From positions 1 through 41,533 of the forward strand of contig CAYMPR010000009.1 in assembly GCA_964392385.1 (NCBI GenBank): a DNA stretch of 41,533 nt. Direction: 5' to 3'. Source of the DNA: MWEH01 sp964392385 (GTDB taxonomy: Bacteria > Bacillota > Clostridia > Christensenellales > DTU072). Of the stretch, positions 31,601 through 36,337 are shown piece by piece. The notes beneath the pieces were generated by a model. The model made no database searches. It had not been told where the DNA came from and saw only the letters and a program-made list of their open reading frames with translations. Position numbers and translations under genes: made by a program. How positions within the stretch are numbered: position 1 is the stretch's first letter; each line of letters starts with the position of its first letter.

Positions 31601-31981
31601 AACTGGCGCAGGAAATGAATTAGTACCAGTTAGTAAGACTTTTGCCTTCATTCTGCCACTTGCAGCTGCAGCTATAATATCGGGGTCAGTCACACTTAGA
31701 GTTATTGTTCTTTGAACATAAGCATTTGCAACACGTGTAACACTTCCTGTTCCATAATCTTTGTAATACGCTTTTAGTGTGGCACTAGCTAAAGTATCTA
31801 TTGCCAAAGTAGAATATGTATCAACTTCTCCATCTGTAATGGAAGTCCCTGTAGTGTTACTAATAACGGCTGCGTTTGCGGAAAACTCTGCGCCTTGATT
31901 GACGCTAAACACAAAAATAAATGATGCTAAAGCAAATATAGCAAGAAGGATGAAAATAAATCTCTTTGAAACTTTTGTCAT
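22694..31981 (-). CDS. Giant secreted protein with InlB-like, Ig-like and GLUG modules (3095 residues)
   Basis: Residues 1-37 are a classical signal peptide (basic start, hydrophobic core, likely cleavage after SANA). Residues about 215-310 are an InlB/Listeria-Bacteroides-type repeat (ITGNGKV, SYFRGWSVSG, YTATFANF). Residues about 310-2170 are many Ig-like domains of the kind with DKAGN or DASGN strands and IDKTKP linkers. From about 2200 to the end are three GLUG blocks, each opened by a segment like GSGTEEQPFII (near 2200, 2525 and 2805) and containing V/A-G-x-L-x-G turns. A calcium-loop-like DINDDGQLTVDD lies at 2843-2854. There is no C-terminal membrane helix, LPXTG or SLH domain, so attachment is unexplained. 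A weak AAGGA site lies 12 bases upstream. An adhesive role is inferred. Confidence 0.86.
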   Translation of the reverse strand: MTKVSKRFIFILLAIFALASFIFVFSVNQGAEFSANAAVISNTTGTSITDGEVDTYSTLAIDTLASATLKAYYKDYGTGSVTRVANAYVQRTITLSVTDPDIIAAAASGRMKAKVLLTGTNSFPAPVGTQNISTSMIYALSGGIASSNINLAEQASFTDQSISQNFLSLTPSNGVLDIIITATAVHHAETPGGGTGEVVAEASLECTLTVIEVLFSFDDIEVTLTITGNGKVTENKNSVETQYTSSQALTYTFGDTVSFTASGNANMSYFRGWSVSGTPVNTLVATLPHVHDIPYNVNPSYTATFANFDVASNLSVFPHNADIQGPKVNETNMAAFKRYHNYVGTDALGNGFGPSTAKPSNSGSYTYTFDIYFDVGGANGDKVGSLTKTFDIVKDKPVVTPNQIVPYELYLGDALGDIVFSVSAAHSRTNTPINGTWVFIEEPATELVGGQQVITISTATAAAPRDTTALLNTTTGADLYFRFTPAEGFTLNSSISWGKVTLIVEDAISNDSVNVDGLERAVNITKSIVTTKDANVLNNLGAGVITKEAVKISLRATFNDTTGRYFFLGFRFGENLGEGEYDYYYLTAGGTTFDPVGNGLSFDYYLPEWVINGKTTRDSLTTASVQAVFVEDTSTDLGGNELAKRYTGSSIVFSPTFNPSNNAEYAFNWTSAEYYVGGTWGSTAPSAIGSYNVRYNIRNADSSVGTYPVVGLRQFTLVITPTVIVPTRKTSGTIHTATGWATAHKYELSSQGTVSGAVTRYYYSTDYNSGNPSASTWTMINLDPALSSGCVVTYDLPLPNPEPGNAGGSSAINYTFMAVGPGGATVNYGGVDYSLVSIAEPKMIKIDTYVPSISGIVMGQYINSEWVVYNGAPTNQPVYFRVTTNYGGSGAQLYILNAGKTVLFNSSLPNPSFNPGTDASIKTNQLVEIMLNLEYRGNVYIQVRNPLNKSVIFKQGDPLADVPFPVHIDFTPPTITYYSSTFSANANGWVNYIPSFYYTVADLGSSDSGVETATYVCEGANAIVPSTEGTIYNRICEIKIDDNKQYNFSVTDKAGNNKTVQIQANIDTESIIFEAKEEGYNSGEWLNGVATINASVTAGASSLKYEYKTSSGSYTLWNPQESFVQTVYDDINLVYKSERDLSISPGSTGIMDTYSIRITNMAGTQIVFPFDVKLDVFNPTISLITNLSPYQGSTWTQNAVNIRFDVADSSHTFNSGINQVFVNDGTGNVLQESMSGQPLSFQYSVVKCTSHTISVYDASGNVVTYSFTLKVDLGTPNITGQLYVGGADPQNPTTTPDPSENEAGDIYQYLNTSRYVTELDLEPWIRVEFALTITASGSVLQQSKDKITWITMSENMIPAGAATQENRNIRLFFTEEQVSTYYFRLVTGGNRYTYMMAGAASEVGPPEPYPIRIDKTKPVLDQKFIVDRVETDLTSVWARQNSTWRFKLVEDSLKGSGIKSGTVKLYSWPYATTNQDIESQFAAYPVGFTGVEVTLSAPVQGEYTHTLSVDSLKYVVYCEDNAGHKSINIVFPKLDFTANFYIASISATVTKLDGGASTNEYSENLWLPADERVNFSITSAFNELSGRTSFGPSGGGIAFSVNGGATWQTTILIEGNSQAITLLGVNSYGMQASNPQYYQYMFRAFTGAGYVSPYVTSNYWVKKDNVSPEVTLDAIYTAGAAVDEPYLGDWIDGIVKINIETTLGPCFGSLYYATSPAGGGEIGSYILLKTISRNDVTYNSGTSDYTYNGLIDIRVTKNLRYFVKLVTKKDPVTPGTFVEVAAAQGIDVRIDRDAISLEGRGYKEISTEELLSGDWSDENINLKAYILLGGPSPINLVEISSFDGSAWSNYSIVGYNINAQYLVSHISYFTGSYKLRVTNATGKTAISPTYLANIDKIQPTFTMSIETTPLQSGTYAGWYTENVHIVITPSQHPNYGLDGYVASLYYSVHNEFTWSEAVDKSGFSFYLDANGVLGGNDFDYRFTVRGRSGIEATYQIEYIPIDTTDYTYTINMYVGDVPDPMPSGVSVFASALNGVSMTYSRGDNPEVSITCAESYTIKEIVESFNGVDTSLVQEQSFIDSLPSYQKNYLTGINHVVWTVKLYKEITLNYSYTKQYKQLGAISSITYEPTDTSFENIFGTLNHNLPLGQTDIGLSITYTPEGGNPSSIIPTSIGVYAVTLSLLDSNLDLVLGNPETTLTVVYFDGLGTYLSPYPISSQADFEMISTYMYFEDGYEIDDPYEYLGENRRSSYFRQTQNFSVSRDMSPICLSGVDYEEVFLGNYNGNGYEISIVDTVNINSSYALFGNVSGTIQNLGVRMNLKINSTASPKTVGMIAIHLLLGTIKNSYAIGSVTLEGDDVMFGALAGLAENSLVAQSFVDVNITATSATGMIGGAVGRLIDNAFCEAIYSSGIIKILNSVPYTNILPLDEVLCFGNIAGHSGALDEGIGPERESLYIPNIIAVDGIPIEDQPICNIDDFMGLMMNAEQASVFLIATEPVIDIVGREKDLGDLMTLTVNIKAASLGVSGSGTEEQPFIIDNSSKFVLVERIPWAHFSQVGDITFTNGQKTQYSYDIPFLGVYSGNNNSIKNIVLEATNISYVGLFSVLKGEVKNLRLVGVDIWASSNLGVYVGALTGLALADASISNVIVSGSININSTEGIVYSGGVVGLLDYATINNALSLASLTIIQSKHSVSGGIIGQVQGISTANQLVSIATVVNNFTNSGSTGRVISSIISSGATVNNLYSVAGSAYSNKKLITSQCVSYSVPTITINVVASYDTIAGSSSTISVGGLLVKNIISGLYPFAEGNGTVSTPFRIGSYRDLLEIGSYMYANFVLTDNILIGDINDDGQLTVDDGYKYDFSPIGSGAAFTGYLDGTSMKNVGGVMTLVKHYIIGLSDVLFEINAGRVANIGLYVNYKVYESEDKIPENEKFMVGGISYTSSKVATPGKDVIYGAVARHNRASANLRNVTVEGNILVRLPGSQKAIVGALVGVDYGASVVANIVEASIEVRSFVAEVGGVIGAVTSNDKSLTYMNTQIVEGELKVTASTMSVGVMVGAIKVKSDRQIPAIIPQIDVYLNNVQVLDPPVYGKMPIPS

Positions 31982-32108
31982 AAATGCGTCTTTTCCTTCT
32001 TTTCGATATAGTTTTTTGTTCTCTTTCCTTGCTATTGCTAAAATATTTAGGGAGAAACTTCTTTATACTTATATCAAAGATACGCGCCCTTGCGCGATAC
32101 ACACGCTA

Positions 32109-32137
32109 AATATATCACGTGCGTAAAAAAAGCGCAA
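32109..32137 (-). promoter_or_regulatory. Promoter of the 3095-residue GLUG protein
   Basis: Reverse strand TTGCGC (32132-32137), a 17-base spacer, and TATATT (32109-32114). TATTGCGC and a GTGATATA-like stretch are shared with the promoter of the other giant protein. Confidence 0.5.
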
Positions 32138-32224
32138 TATGAGACATTATAATTTCACCGTTAATTCACCCCTTATTCGTTATCCAATACTATTTATGCA
32201 CTTACTTTTTTCCATTGACTTAAC

Positions 32225-32248
32225 AAAAAAGAACCACTAAAGCGGTCG
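32225..32248 (-). terminator. Second, diverged copy of the secG terminator
   Basis: Reverse strand CGACCGC-TTTA-GTGGTTC hairpin followed by TTTTTT. It matches the terminator at 32311-32335 apart from substitutions that leave the stem partly G-T paired. It could act as a back-up terminator before the promoter of the giant gene. Confidence 0.65.
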
Positions 32249-32310
32249 CTTGTTATTTATAACTAGTTTTTTTGTCAAAGGATTCCTTTAATATTACCCA
32301 TTACATCCAC

Positions 32311-32335
32311 AAAAAAAGAACCGCCAAAGCGGTCC
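32311..32335 (-). terminator. secG intrinsic terminator
   Basis: Reverse strand GGACCGC / GCGGTTC 7-bp stem (one G-T pair), TTTG loop, then seven T. It lies 25 bases after the secG stop codon. Confidence 0.88.
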
Positions 32336-32360
32336 TTCATTGTTTATAGCTAGTATTTTT

Positions 32361-32630
32361 TTAACCGAGAGCTTCTTTTAATAAATAGAATACAAAAAAC
32401 AAAATTGATGTGACTAGTATCGCTATCGACATAAACATTGTTATTCTCTTGAATTTAGAATCCATTGTTTTGGCTTTGTTCTTGCCAAAAAACGACTCAG
32501 CGGCGCCAGTAATTGCTCCAAGCCTTGCTTGTTGTCCTGACTGCAATGCAACTATAACTATCATACCGATTGATAAAAGCACCATTAATACCATGAATGC
32601 TATCATTAAACCGACATATACCTCATACAT
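32361..32630 (-). CDS. secG: Preprotein translocase subunit SecG
   Basis: 89 residues with two membrane helices (about 8-29 and 63-84) separated by the conserved loop LQSGQQARLGAITGAAESFFGKNK, here described in parts: LQSGQQARLG, then ITGAAESFFGKNKA, the hallmark of SecG. SecG joins SecY and SecE in the translocation channel and assists SecA-driven export, which the two giant Sec-dependent proteins next door would require. Its promoter is the best in the window (32670-32698), and a GGAG ribosome site precedes the ATG. A terminator follows, so it is monocistronic. The usual neighbour rnr (ribonuclease R) is not present. Confidence 0.93.
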   Translation of the reverse strand: MYEVYVGLMIAFMVLMVLLSIGMIVIVALQSGQQARLGAITGAAESFFGKNKAKTMDSKFKRITMFMSIAILVTSILFFVFYLLKEALG

Positions 32631-32669
32631 AAAATATTTCTCCTATTTTTCAATCTCAAATGCATGGTC

Positions 32670-32698
32670 ATTATATCACGCAAACCAATGCTTATCAA
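32670..32698 (-). promoter_or_regulatory. secG promoter
   Basis: Reverse strand TTGATA (32693-32698), a 17-base spacer, and a perfect TATAAT (32670-32675) extended by an upstream TGA (TG-n motif). Confidence 0.8.
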
Positions 32699-32745
32699 GT
32701 AAAATACACGCCCCTTAAGTAAAGAGAATACCAAGGAAAATTAAA

Positions 32746-32806
32746 GTTAATTGCCAAAGTAAGTTCCGTTGTGGAAGTTTAAACGGAAGTTAGTCTGGCA
32801 ATTAAC
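32746..32806. repeat. 61-bp near-palindrome between the AlbA-type gene and secG
   Basis: GTTAATTGCCA (32746-32756) pairs perfectly with TGGCAATTAAC (32796-32806). Inside, TTCCGTT (32764-32770) pairs with AACGGAA (32782-32788), and the 7 bases between the two arms mostly pair. The result is a 25-bp hairpin with an 11-base loop. On the minus strand it is followed by TTTAATTTT, so it might end the AlbA-type transcript, but its length is unusual for a terminator. Confidence 0.6.
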
Positions 32807-32883
32807 GCAAGAAAAATTACCAAAGTCAATGTGAATTGTTACATTTTTTCAATACAAACAGAAAATCAACTATCTACTAAACA

Positions 32884-34257
32884 TTATTCATTAGCTAACC
32901 AATATCCATTTTTTCTGGAACCAACCCTTAATATCAGCTTCATTTCCAACAAATTATTAATTATTCTTTGTGCCGTTAAAGGTGTTTTTTCTATTTCTCG
33001 GGCAATTTCATCCCTTTTTATTCCAACTCGTATTTTAATTAACTCATATACTCTTCTTTCTATGTCTGATAGCCTTGTTGCATCTTTTGCCGTTACTTTT
33101 AACGATTCTTTTATGGGTACATTTATTATATCGCTTGTTGATTCTTGTTGTGTTCTTAAAAACTCAAAGTTAAAGCCAAATTCGTTGTTATAATAGTTAT
33201 AAATAATGCCCTTTTTATCGCATAAGTCGAATACTCTTGCAAAACCAGTTCCGAATGACTCGATTGTCTTATTTAAATAAAGAATCGTGTTTATTAGCGG
33301 ATTCCTTGCAATCGGGCCGTTTTTACCTGAGGCAAAGTCAAGCGGTGATTTGTCTTGAATAATAATGCCCGGATTAAATATGTGTATTTTTTTCGGTGTA
33401 ATATATATCTCGTTAAACGAGCTGTTATTCACTTTCATATGCGCAAAACTATTAACGATAATTTCTCTAATCGCTTCTACTGGAACTTCAGGGGTTTCGA
33501 TTCTTTCCATACCCATAATCTCAGCACCCCACTTAATGTTTTTGATTATATACTTGTATGACTCCTCTATGCATTCGAAAATATTACCTTTAAAAATTCT
33601 ATTATCAATGAAAGAAATTCTACTATCGGTTGTGTAAACCGCCATTTTTAGAGTCAAGGGTTTTAGCTTGGAAAAAAGATAAACTCCAGCATTATTAATT
33701 TTACCATTCTTCATGAGTTGAAGCTTCATTAAGGTATCTTCTACATCTTTGTAATTGAAGGTTACTCTTCCTATTTCATTGCTTTTGTTGATGTATTCAA
33801 TTAATAGCGACTCATCAATAATATCAAGCGTGTAATCGGTTGCTTCATTTTCCCATTTGGAATAATCAACGTTTTTATTAATAAATAATTGTTCTAATTG
33901 AGAATTAGACATTATTAAATCTTCATCGTCTGAACGAATATAGTATCTACCATATGCGGAGTATGGTAGATCTTCTCCATAAACTTCCAATTTTATTATA
34001 TTCTTAGATTCAATTTGAATTATTTCAATCGAGGGATTAATGATTGGCCGAATATAGTTTTTAATTTGCGAGGAAATATCTCTAGTCGTATCTTTCCCTA
34101 TTTGTTGCCCCACAATAGTACCTTCATTATTTATACCAAAATATACTAGAGCTCTTTTGTTTTTATTAAGCATTGCAACAAGTGAAATGATTCCTTGCTT
34201 TAATTCAATAGTTGATTTTTTAAATTCTACACCTTCGCTTTCTTTTTTAGGTAGCAT
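32884..34257 (-). CDS. AlbA/Schlafen-type ATP-binding putative transcriptional regulator
   Basis: 457 residues. The N-terminal domain (about 1-120) matches the AlbA_2/Schlafen AAA_4 family: EGVEFKKS at the start, then YFGINNEGTIVGQQIG and later YYIRSDDEDLIMS. A middle region (about 235-340) fits the HATPase_c_4 fold found in RecG-like regulators, with REIIVNSFAH, HIFNPG and a late ESFGTGFARVF. The C-terminus (about 385-450) is a winged helix-turn-helix. Such proteins are thought to bind DNA or nucleic acid and regulate nearby genes, often in mobile or defence settings; no target is known here. The open frame extends to 34275, but the ATG at 34257 has an ideal GGAGG 8 bases upstream. A 12-bp tandem array lies in the leader. 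Confidence 0.85.
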   Translation of the reverse strand: MLPKKESEGVEFKKSTIELKQGIISLVAMLNKNKRALVYFGINNEGTIVGQQIGKDTTRDISSQIKNYIRPIINPSIEIIQIESKNIIKLEVYGEDLPYSAYGRYYIRSDDEDLIMSNSQLEQLFINKNVDYSKWENEATDYTLDIIDESLLIEYINKSNEIGRVTFNYKDVEDTLMKLQLMKNGKINNAGVYLFSKLKPLTLKMAVYTTDSRISFIDNRIFKGNIFECIEESYKYIIKNIKWGAEIMGMERIETPEVPVEAIREIIVNSFAHMKVNNSSFNEIYITPKKIHIFNPGIIIQDKSPLDFASGKNGPIARNPLINTILYLNKTIESFGTGFARVFDLCDKKGIIYNYYNNEFGFNFEFLRTQQESTSDIINVPIKESLKVTAKDATRLSDIERRVYELIKIRVGIKRDEIAREIEKTPLTAQRIINNLLEMKLILRVGSRKNGYWLANE

Positions 34258-34280
34258 AATCAGAACCTCCAGCATTTTAA

Positions 34281-34436
34281 TTTATAGTATCATTTATAGT
34301 ATCATTTATAGTATCATTTATAGTATCATTTATAGTATCATTTTGTTTGCGCTTTTTATCCATTTCTTTATAAAAGCTTTGTTTACGATTTATAGTATCA
34401 TTTATAGTATCATTTATCATATCATTTATAGTATCA
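34281..34436. repeat. 12-bp tandem repeat array, 5 plus 4 copies
   Basis: Plus-strand unit TTTATAGTATCA: five perfect copies at 34281-34340, then a 48-base unique spacer, then four copies at 34389-34436, of which the third has a two-base change (TTTATCATATCA). On the minus strand one frame reads Asn-Asp-Thr-Ile repeatedly, and each unit also contains TGATACTAT, which fits an extended -10 box. The copy number could vary by slippage. Confidence 0.95.
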
Positions 34437-34456
34437 TTTATCGATTTTTTTGTCAA
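34428..34456 (-). promoter_or_regulatory. Promoter of the AlbA-type gene, -10 inside the repeat array
   Basis: Reverse strand TTGACA (34451-34456, a perfect -35), a 17-base spacer, and TACTAT (34428-34433) with TG-n in front. The -10 belongs to the outermost repeat unit. The leader to the start codon would be about 160 bases and contain the remaining repeats. Confidence 0.6.
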
Positions 34457-34602
34457 TACCAAGTGGTTTGGATCATAATCAACAATCAACATAATAAGGC
34501 CTTGAAGTGAAAATAATGTAGCTTGTATTTTTTGCCAATAGTCTATCTTGCAAATGCAAATTTCACACACCATGCAATTCTCATAATAATAATTTTACTT
34601 AA

Positions 34603-34630
34603 TTGACTTTATCTTATTTTCCGTTATACT
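34603..34630 (+). promoter_or_regulatory. Promoter of the DUF5058 operon
   Basis: TTGACT (34603-34608), a 16-base spacer, and TATACT (34625-34630). This places the transcript start near 34637 and supports the translation start at 34657 instead of the upstream ATG at 34603. Confidence 0.65.
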
Positions 34631-34656
34631 ATGAAAAAGATGTAAGAGGAGGCGAA

Positions 34657-35394
34657 ATGAGAGATAGTTTTGTAATAATCTACATTTTAGGCGCTATTAT
34701 TGCCGCAATGATAATCGGCATGTCTTTATTGTTTTTGGTGAAGGCTATTAAGCGTGCAAAGTTGATTGGAATTGATAAGAAAAGTATCAATGAGACAATA
34801 AAAAACAGTGCTATTTTTTCTATAGTGCCTTCCATCCCAATTGTAGTTGGTGTTGGTATAATGATGCCATATTTAGGCCTTGCAATTCCTTGGATAAGAC
34901 TTACCGTTATAGGTGCTTTGCAATATGAAGTATCGGCAGCTTATGCTGCTGGTGCCATGAATACTGCAGCAACTGAGGCCCAAATTATTACTGCTATTAT
35001 AGTGATGACTTTAAGCATTTTATCTGGCCCACTTTTTAACGCTATTTTCTACAAAAAATTCCAGGGAAAACTTGCCTCTATTCAAGAAAAAAATAAAACT
35101 AAAATGGATGCAATTACTGGTGCTTTACTAGCTGGAATGTTAGCAGGAATTATATCTGCTTTAATTGTGGGAGGGGCATTTGGCGTTGGTAACCCCATAA
35201 CAGACACCTCAGGAATTACTACTTATGGCGAGGTTACTTTAATAACACTCGCTTCAAGTATCTTTATTATGCTACTTTGTGCAGCACTAATGATTGTTGG
35301 AAAACAAAAATGGATTGAAAGCTATGCTCTACCCTTAAGTATTTTGGGATCGCTTCTTGTAGCTCTATTTGTGGTCCCAGTTTTTGCAGCTTAG
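34657..35394 (+). CDS. DUF5058-family membrane protein
   Basis: 245 residues from the ATG at 34657, just after GAGGAGG. About six membrane helices. The central stretch SIVPSIPIVVGVGIMM, followed by LAIPWIRLTVIGALQYE, is what I associate with the DUF5058 family, whose function is unknown. A second membrane gene follows after a 29-codon ORF, and both lie on one strand behind one promoter, so they likely form a two-subunit membrane complex. Transport of a small solute is the simplest guess, because members have several helices and no catalytic motif I can see; cysK downstream hints at a sulfur or amino-acid link. That link is inference only. A conserved cytoplasmic basic loop (KAIKRAKLIGIDKK) follows the first helix. 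Confidence 0.72.
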   Translation: MRDSFVIIYILGAIIAAMIIGMSLLFLVKAIKRAKLIGIDKKSINETIKNSAIFSIVPSIPIVVGVGIMMPYLGLAIPWIRLTVIGALQYEVSAAYAAGAMNTAATEAQIITAIIVMTLSILSGPLFNAIFYKKFQGKLASIQEKNKTKMDAITGALLAGMLAGIISALIVGGAFGVGNPITDTSGITTYGEVTLITLASSIFIMLLCAALMIVGKQKWIESYALPLSILGSLLVALFVVPVFAA

Positions 35395-35404
35395 GAGGTG
35401 GATA

Positions 35405-35494
35405 ATGAAAAAAATATTGATTAACTCCATAAAAACTTTTATAAATCCTAGTAAATCCACGGTACTCACTTTGGAGGTAAATTATGAAAAATAA
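35405..35494 (+). CDS. Candidate 29-residue peptide between two membrane-protein genes
   Basis: ATG at 35405, 8 bases after an AGGAGG sequence that is stronger than that of many real genes here, and a TAA at 35492-35494. The product begins MKKILINSIKTFINPSK and is basic with an amphipathic look. Its end overlaps the start of the next gene (ATG at 35484) by 11 bases in another frame, and the next gene's GGAGG lies inside it, an arrangement typical of translational coupling. It may be a small subunit of the membrane complex or merely a leader ORF. Length alone makes it uncertain. Confidence 0.5.
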   Translation: MKKILINSIKTFINPSKSTVLTLEVNYEK

Positions 35495-36263
35495 CTTGAT
35501 GTATACCCCCGAAAAACGTGAGGATTACAATGCTCAGATTCACTCGATAGGAAGGATATTTACTTGGGTTGCTCTTGCCGTTATTGTCATGGTTCCTATT
35601 GCTTACGCTATTGCTGCAGGAGATACTCCTGATTGGGCGCTTCTGGCAAGCTGTCTTCCTTTTATTGCTGGATATTGGGCTATAGGACTTATAGAAGCTA
35701 TCAGTTATGCCCCACTTCTTGGAACGGGTGGACAATATTTGTCATTTATAACGGGCAATATCTCTAATCTAAAACTTCCTTGTGCTATCAATGCTCAAAA
35801 CGTACTAAAAGTCGAACCCGGTAGCGAAAAACAAGAGATAATTACTACTATTTCCATTGCCATTAGTTCTATTGTAACAACTCTAATCATTATAGTAGGT
35901 CTTATTCCCCTTCTAATTTTCCAAAACGAAATAGTCTCGATACTAAAGCCAATTTCTCCCTATGTTATGCCATCAATTTTTGGGGGACTAACTATGGTAG
36001 TTATTGCGAAATACTACAAAATCGCTATCATTCCTTTCCTAGGCTGTATTATCGTATGCATTATCGGCTTTTCTCTAGGAATGGGCAAATCTTTAAGTGT
36101 TGCTACAATGATTATAATAGGAATGGTCATTTCCGGAATATCAACGACTATAATGTATACACTCAAGAAAAAGAAGCTTTTAAAAGCCTCTAATTCTATG
36201 CCTACAGCTACTTCTCCTACTGAGCAATCCTCAAATGAAAGTGAGCAAGAAAAAAAGGAATAA
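35484..36263 (+). CDS. Multi-pass membrane protein, partner of the DUF5058 protein
   Basis: 259 residues with about six membrane helices (near 25-45, 52-70, 120-143, 150-170, 172-192 and 195-215) and a hydrophilic, Ser/Glu-rich C-terminal tail from about 225. The loop after helix 2 (GTGGQYLSFITGNISNLK, then PCAINAQNVL) is distinctive and probably functional. I do not recognise a named family. GGAGG at 35472-35476 precedes the ATG, which overlaps the end of the 29-codon ORF. Co-transcription with the DUF5058 gene suggests a heteromeric membrane protein. There is no ATPase or periplasmic-binding gene nearby, so an ABC transporter is unlikely. A secondary transporter or channel fits better, as an inference. 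Confidence 0.7.
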   Translation: MKNNLMYTPEKREDYNAQIHSIGRIFTWVALAVIVMVPIAYAIAAGDTPDWALLASCLPFIAGYWAIGLIEAISYAPLLGTGGQYLSFITGNISNLKLPCAINAQNVLKVEPGSEKQEIITTISIAISSIVTTLIIIVGLIPLLIFQNEIVSILKPISPYVMPSIFGGLTMVVIAKYYKIAIIPFLGCIIVCIIGFSLGMGKSLSVATMIIIGMVISGISTTIMYTLKKKKLLKASNSMPTATSPTEQSSNESEQEKKE

Positions 36264-36337
36264 CATTATCAATATCTCCAAAATTTCTGACTAGTTAGCC
36301 TCTTTATAAAGTTAGATCAGCATAAAAGGACAGCAAA

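Larger units (their letters stand above)
31982..32360. other. Intergenic region between secG and the GLUG-containing giant gene
   Basis: From right to left it holds the secG terminator (32311-32335), a second diverged copy of the secG tail and terminator (32225-32295), the promoter of the giant gene (32109-32137) and its leader of about 120 bases. The leader begins with a GC-rich hairpin, CGCGC/GCGCG at 32083-32096. Confidence 0.6.
32225..32385 (-). repeat. Direct duplication of the secG 3' end plus terminator (two copies of about 72 bp)
   Basis: Copy B (32311-32385) runs from the last codons of secG (LLKEALG and stop) through its terminator. Copy A (32225-32295) repeats it in the same orientation: the codons now read ILKESFD, then the shared CTAG-TATAAA stretch and the ACCGC hairpin with a T-run. 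Copy A has substitutions and small gaps and no start, so it is a remnant. Confidence 0.65.
34258..34656. other. Divergent regulatory region with tandem repeats
   Basis: It holds the AlbA-type gene's ribosome site (GGAGG, 34266-34270), two blocks of 12-bp repeats (34281-34340 and 34389-34436), a minus-strand promoter with a consensus -35 (34428-34456), a plus-strand promoter (34603-34630) and the leader of the DUF5058 gene with GAGGAGG (34646-34652). Positions 34457-34602 show nothing beyond an unproven minus-strand ORF. Confidence 0.6.

Noticed and set aside
34281..34436. Possible CRISPR array
   Set aside because: Units are 12 bp, directly adjacent and without spacers; no cas genes are present.
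34277..34573. Minus-strand 98-codon ORF ending in (Asn-Asp-Thr-Ile) repeats
   Set aside because: It has no clear ribosome site, and a perfect -35 box lies inside it. The repeats alone keep the frame open, so it is more likely promoter and leader sequence.
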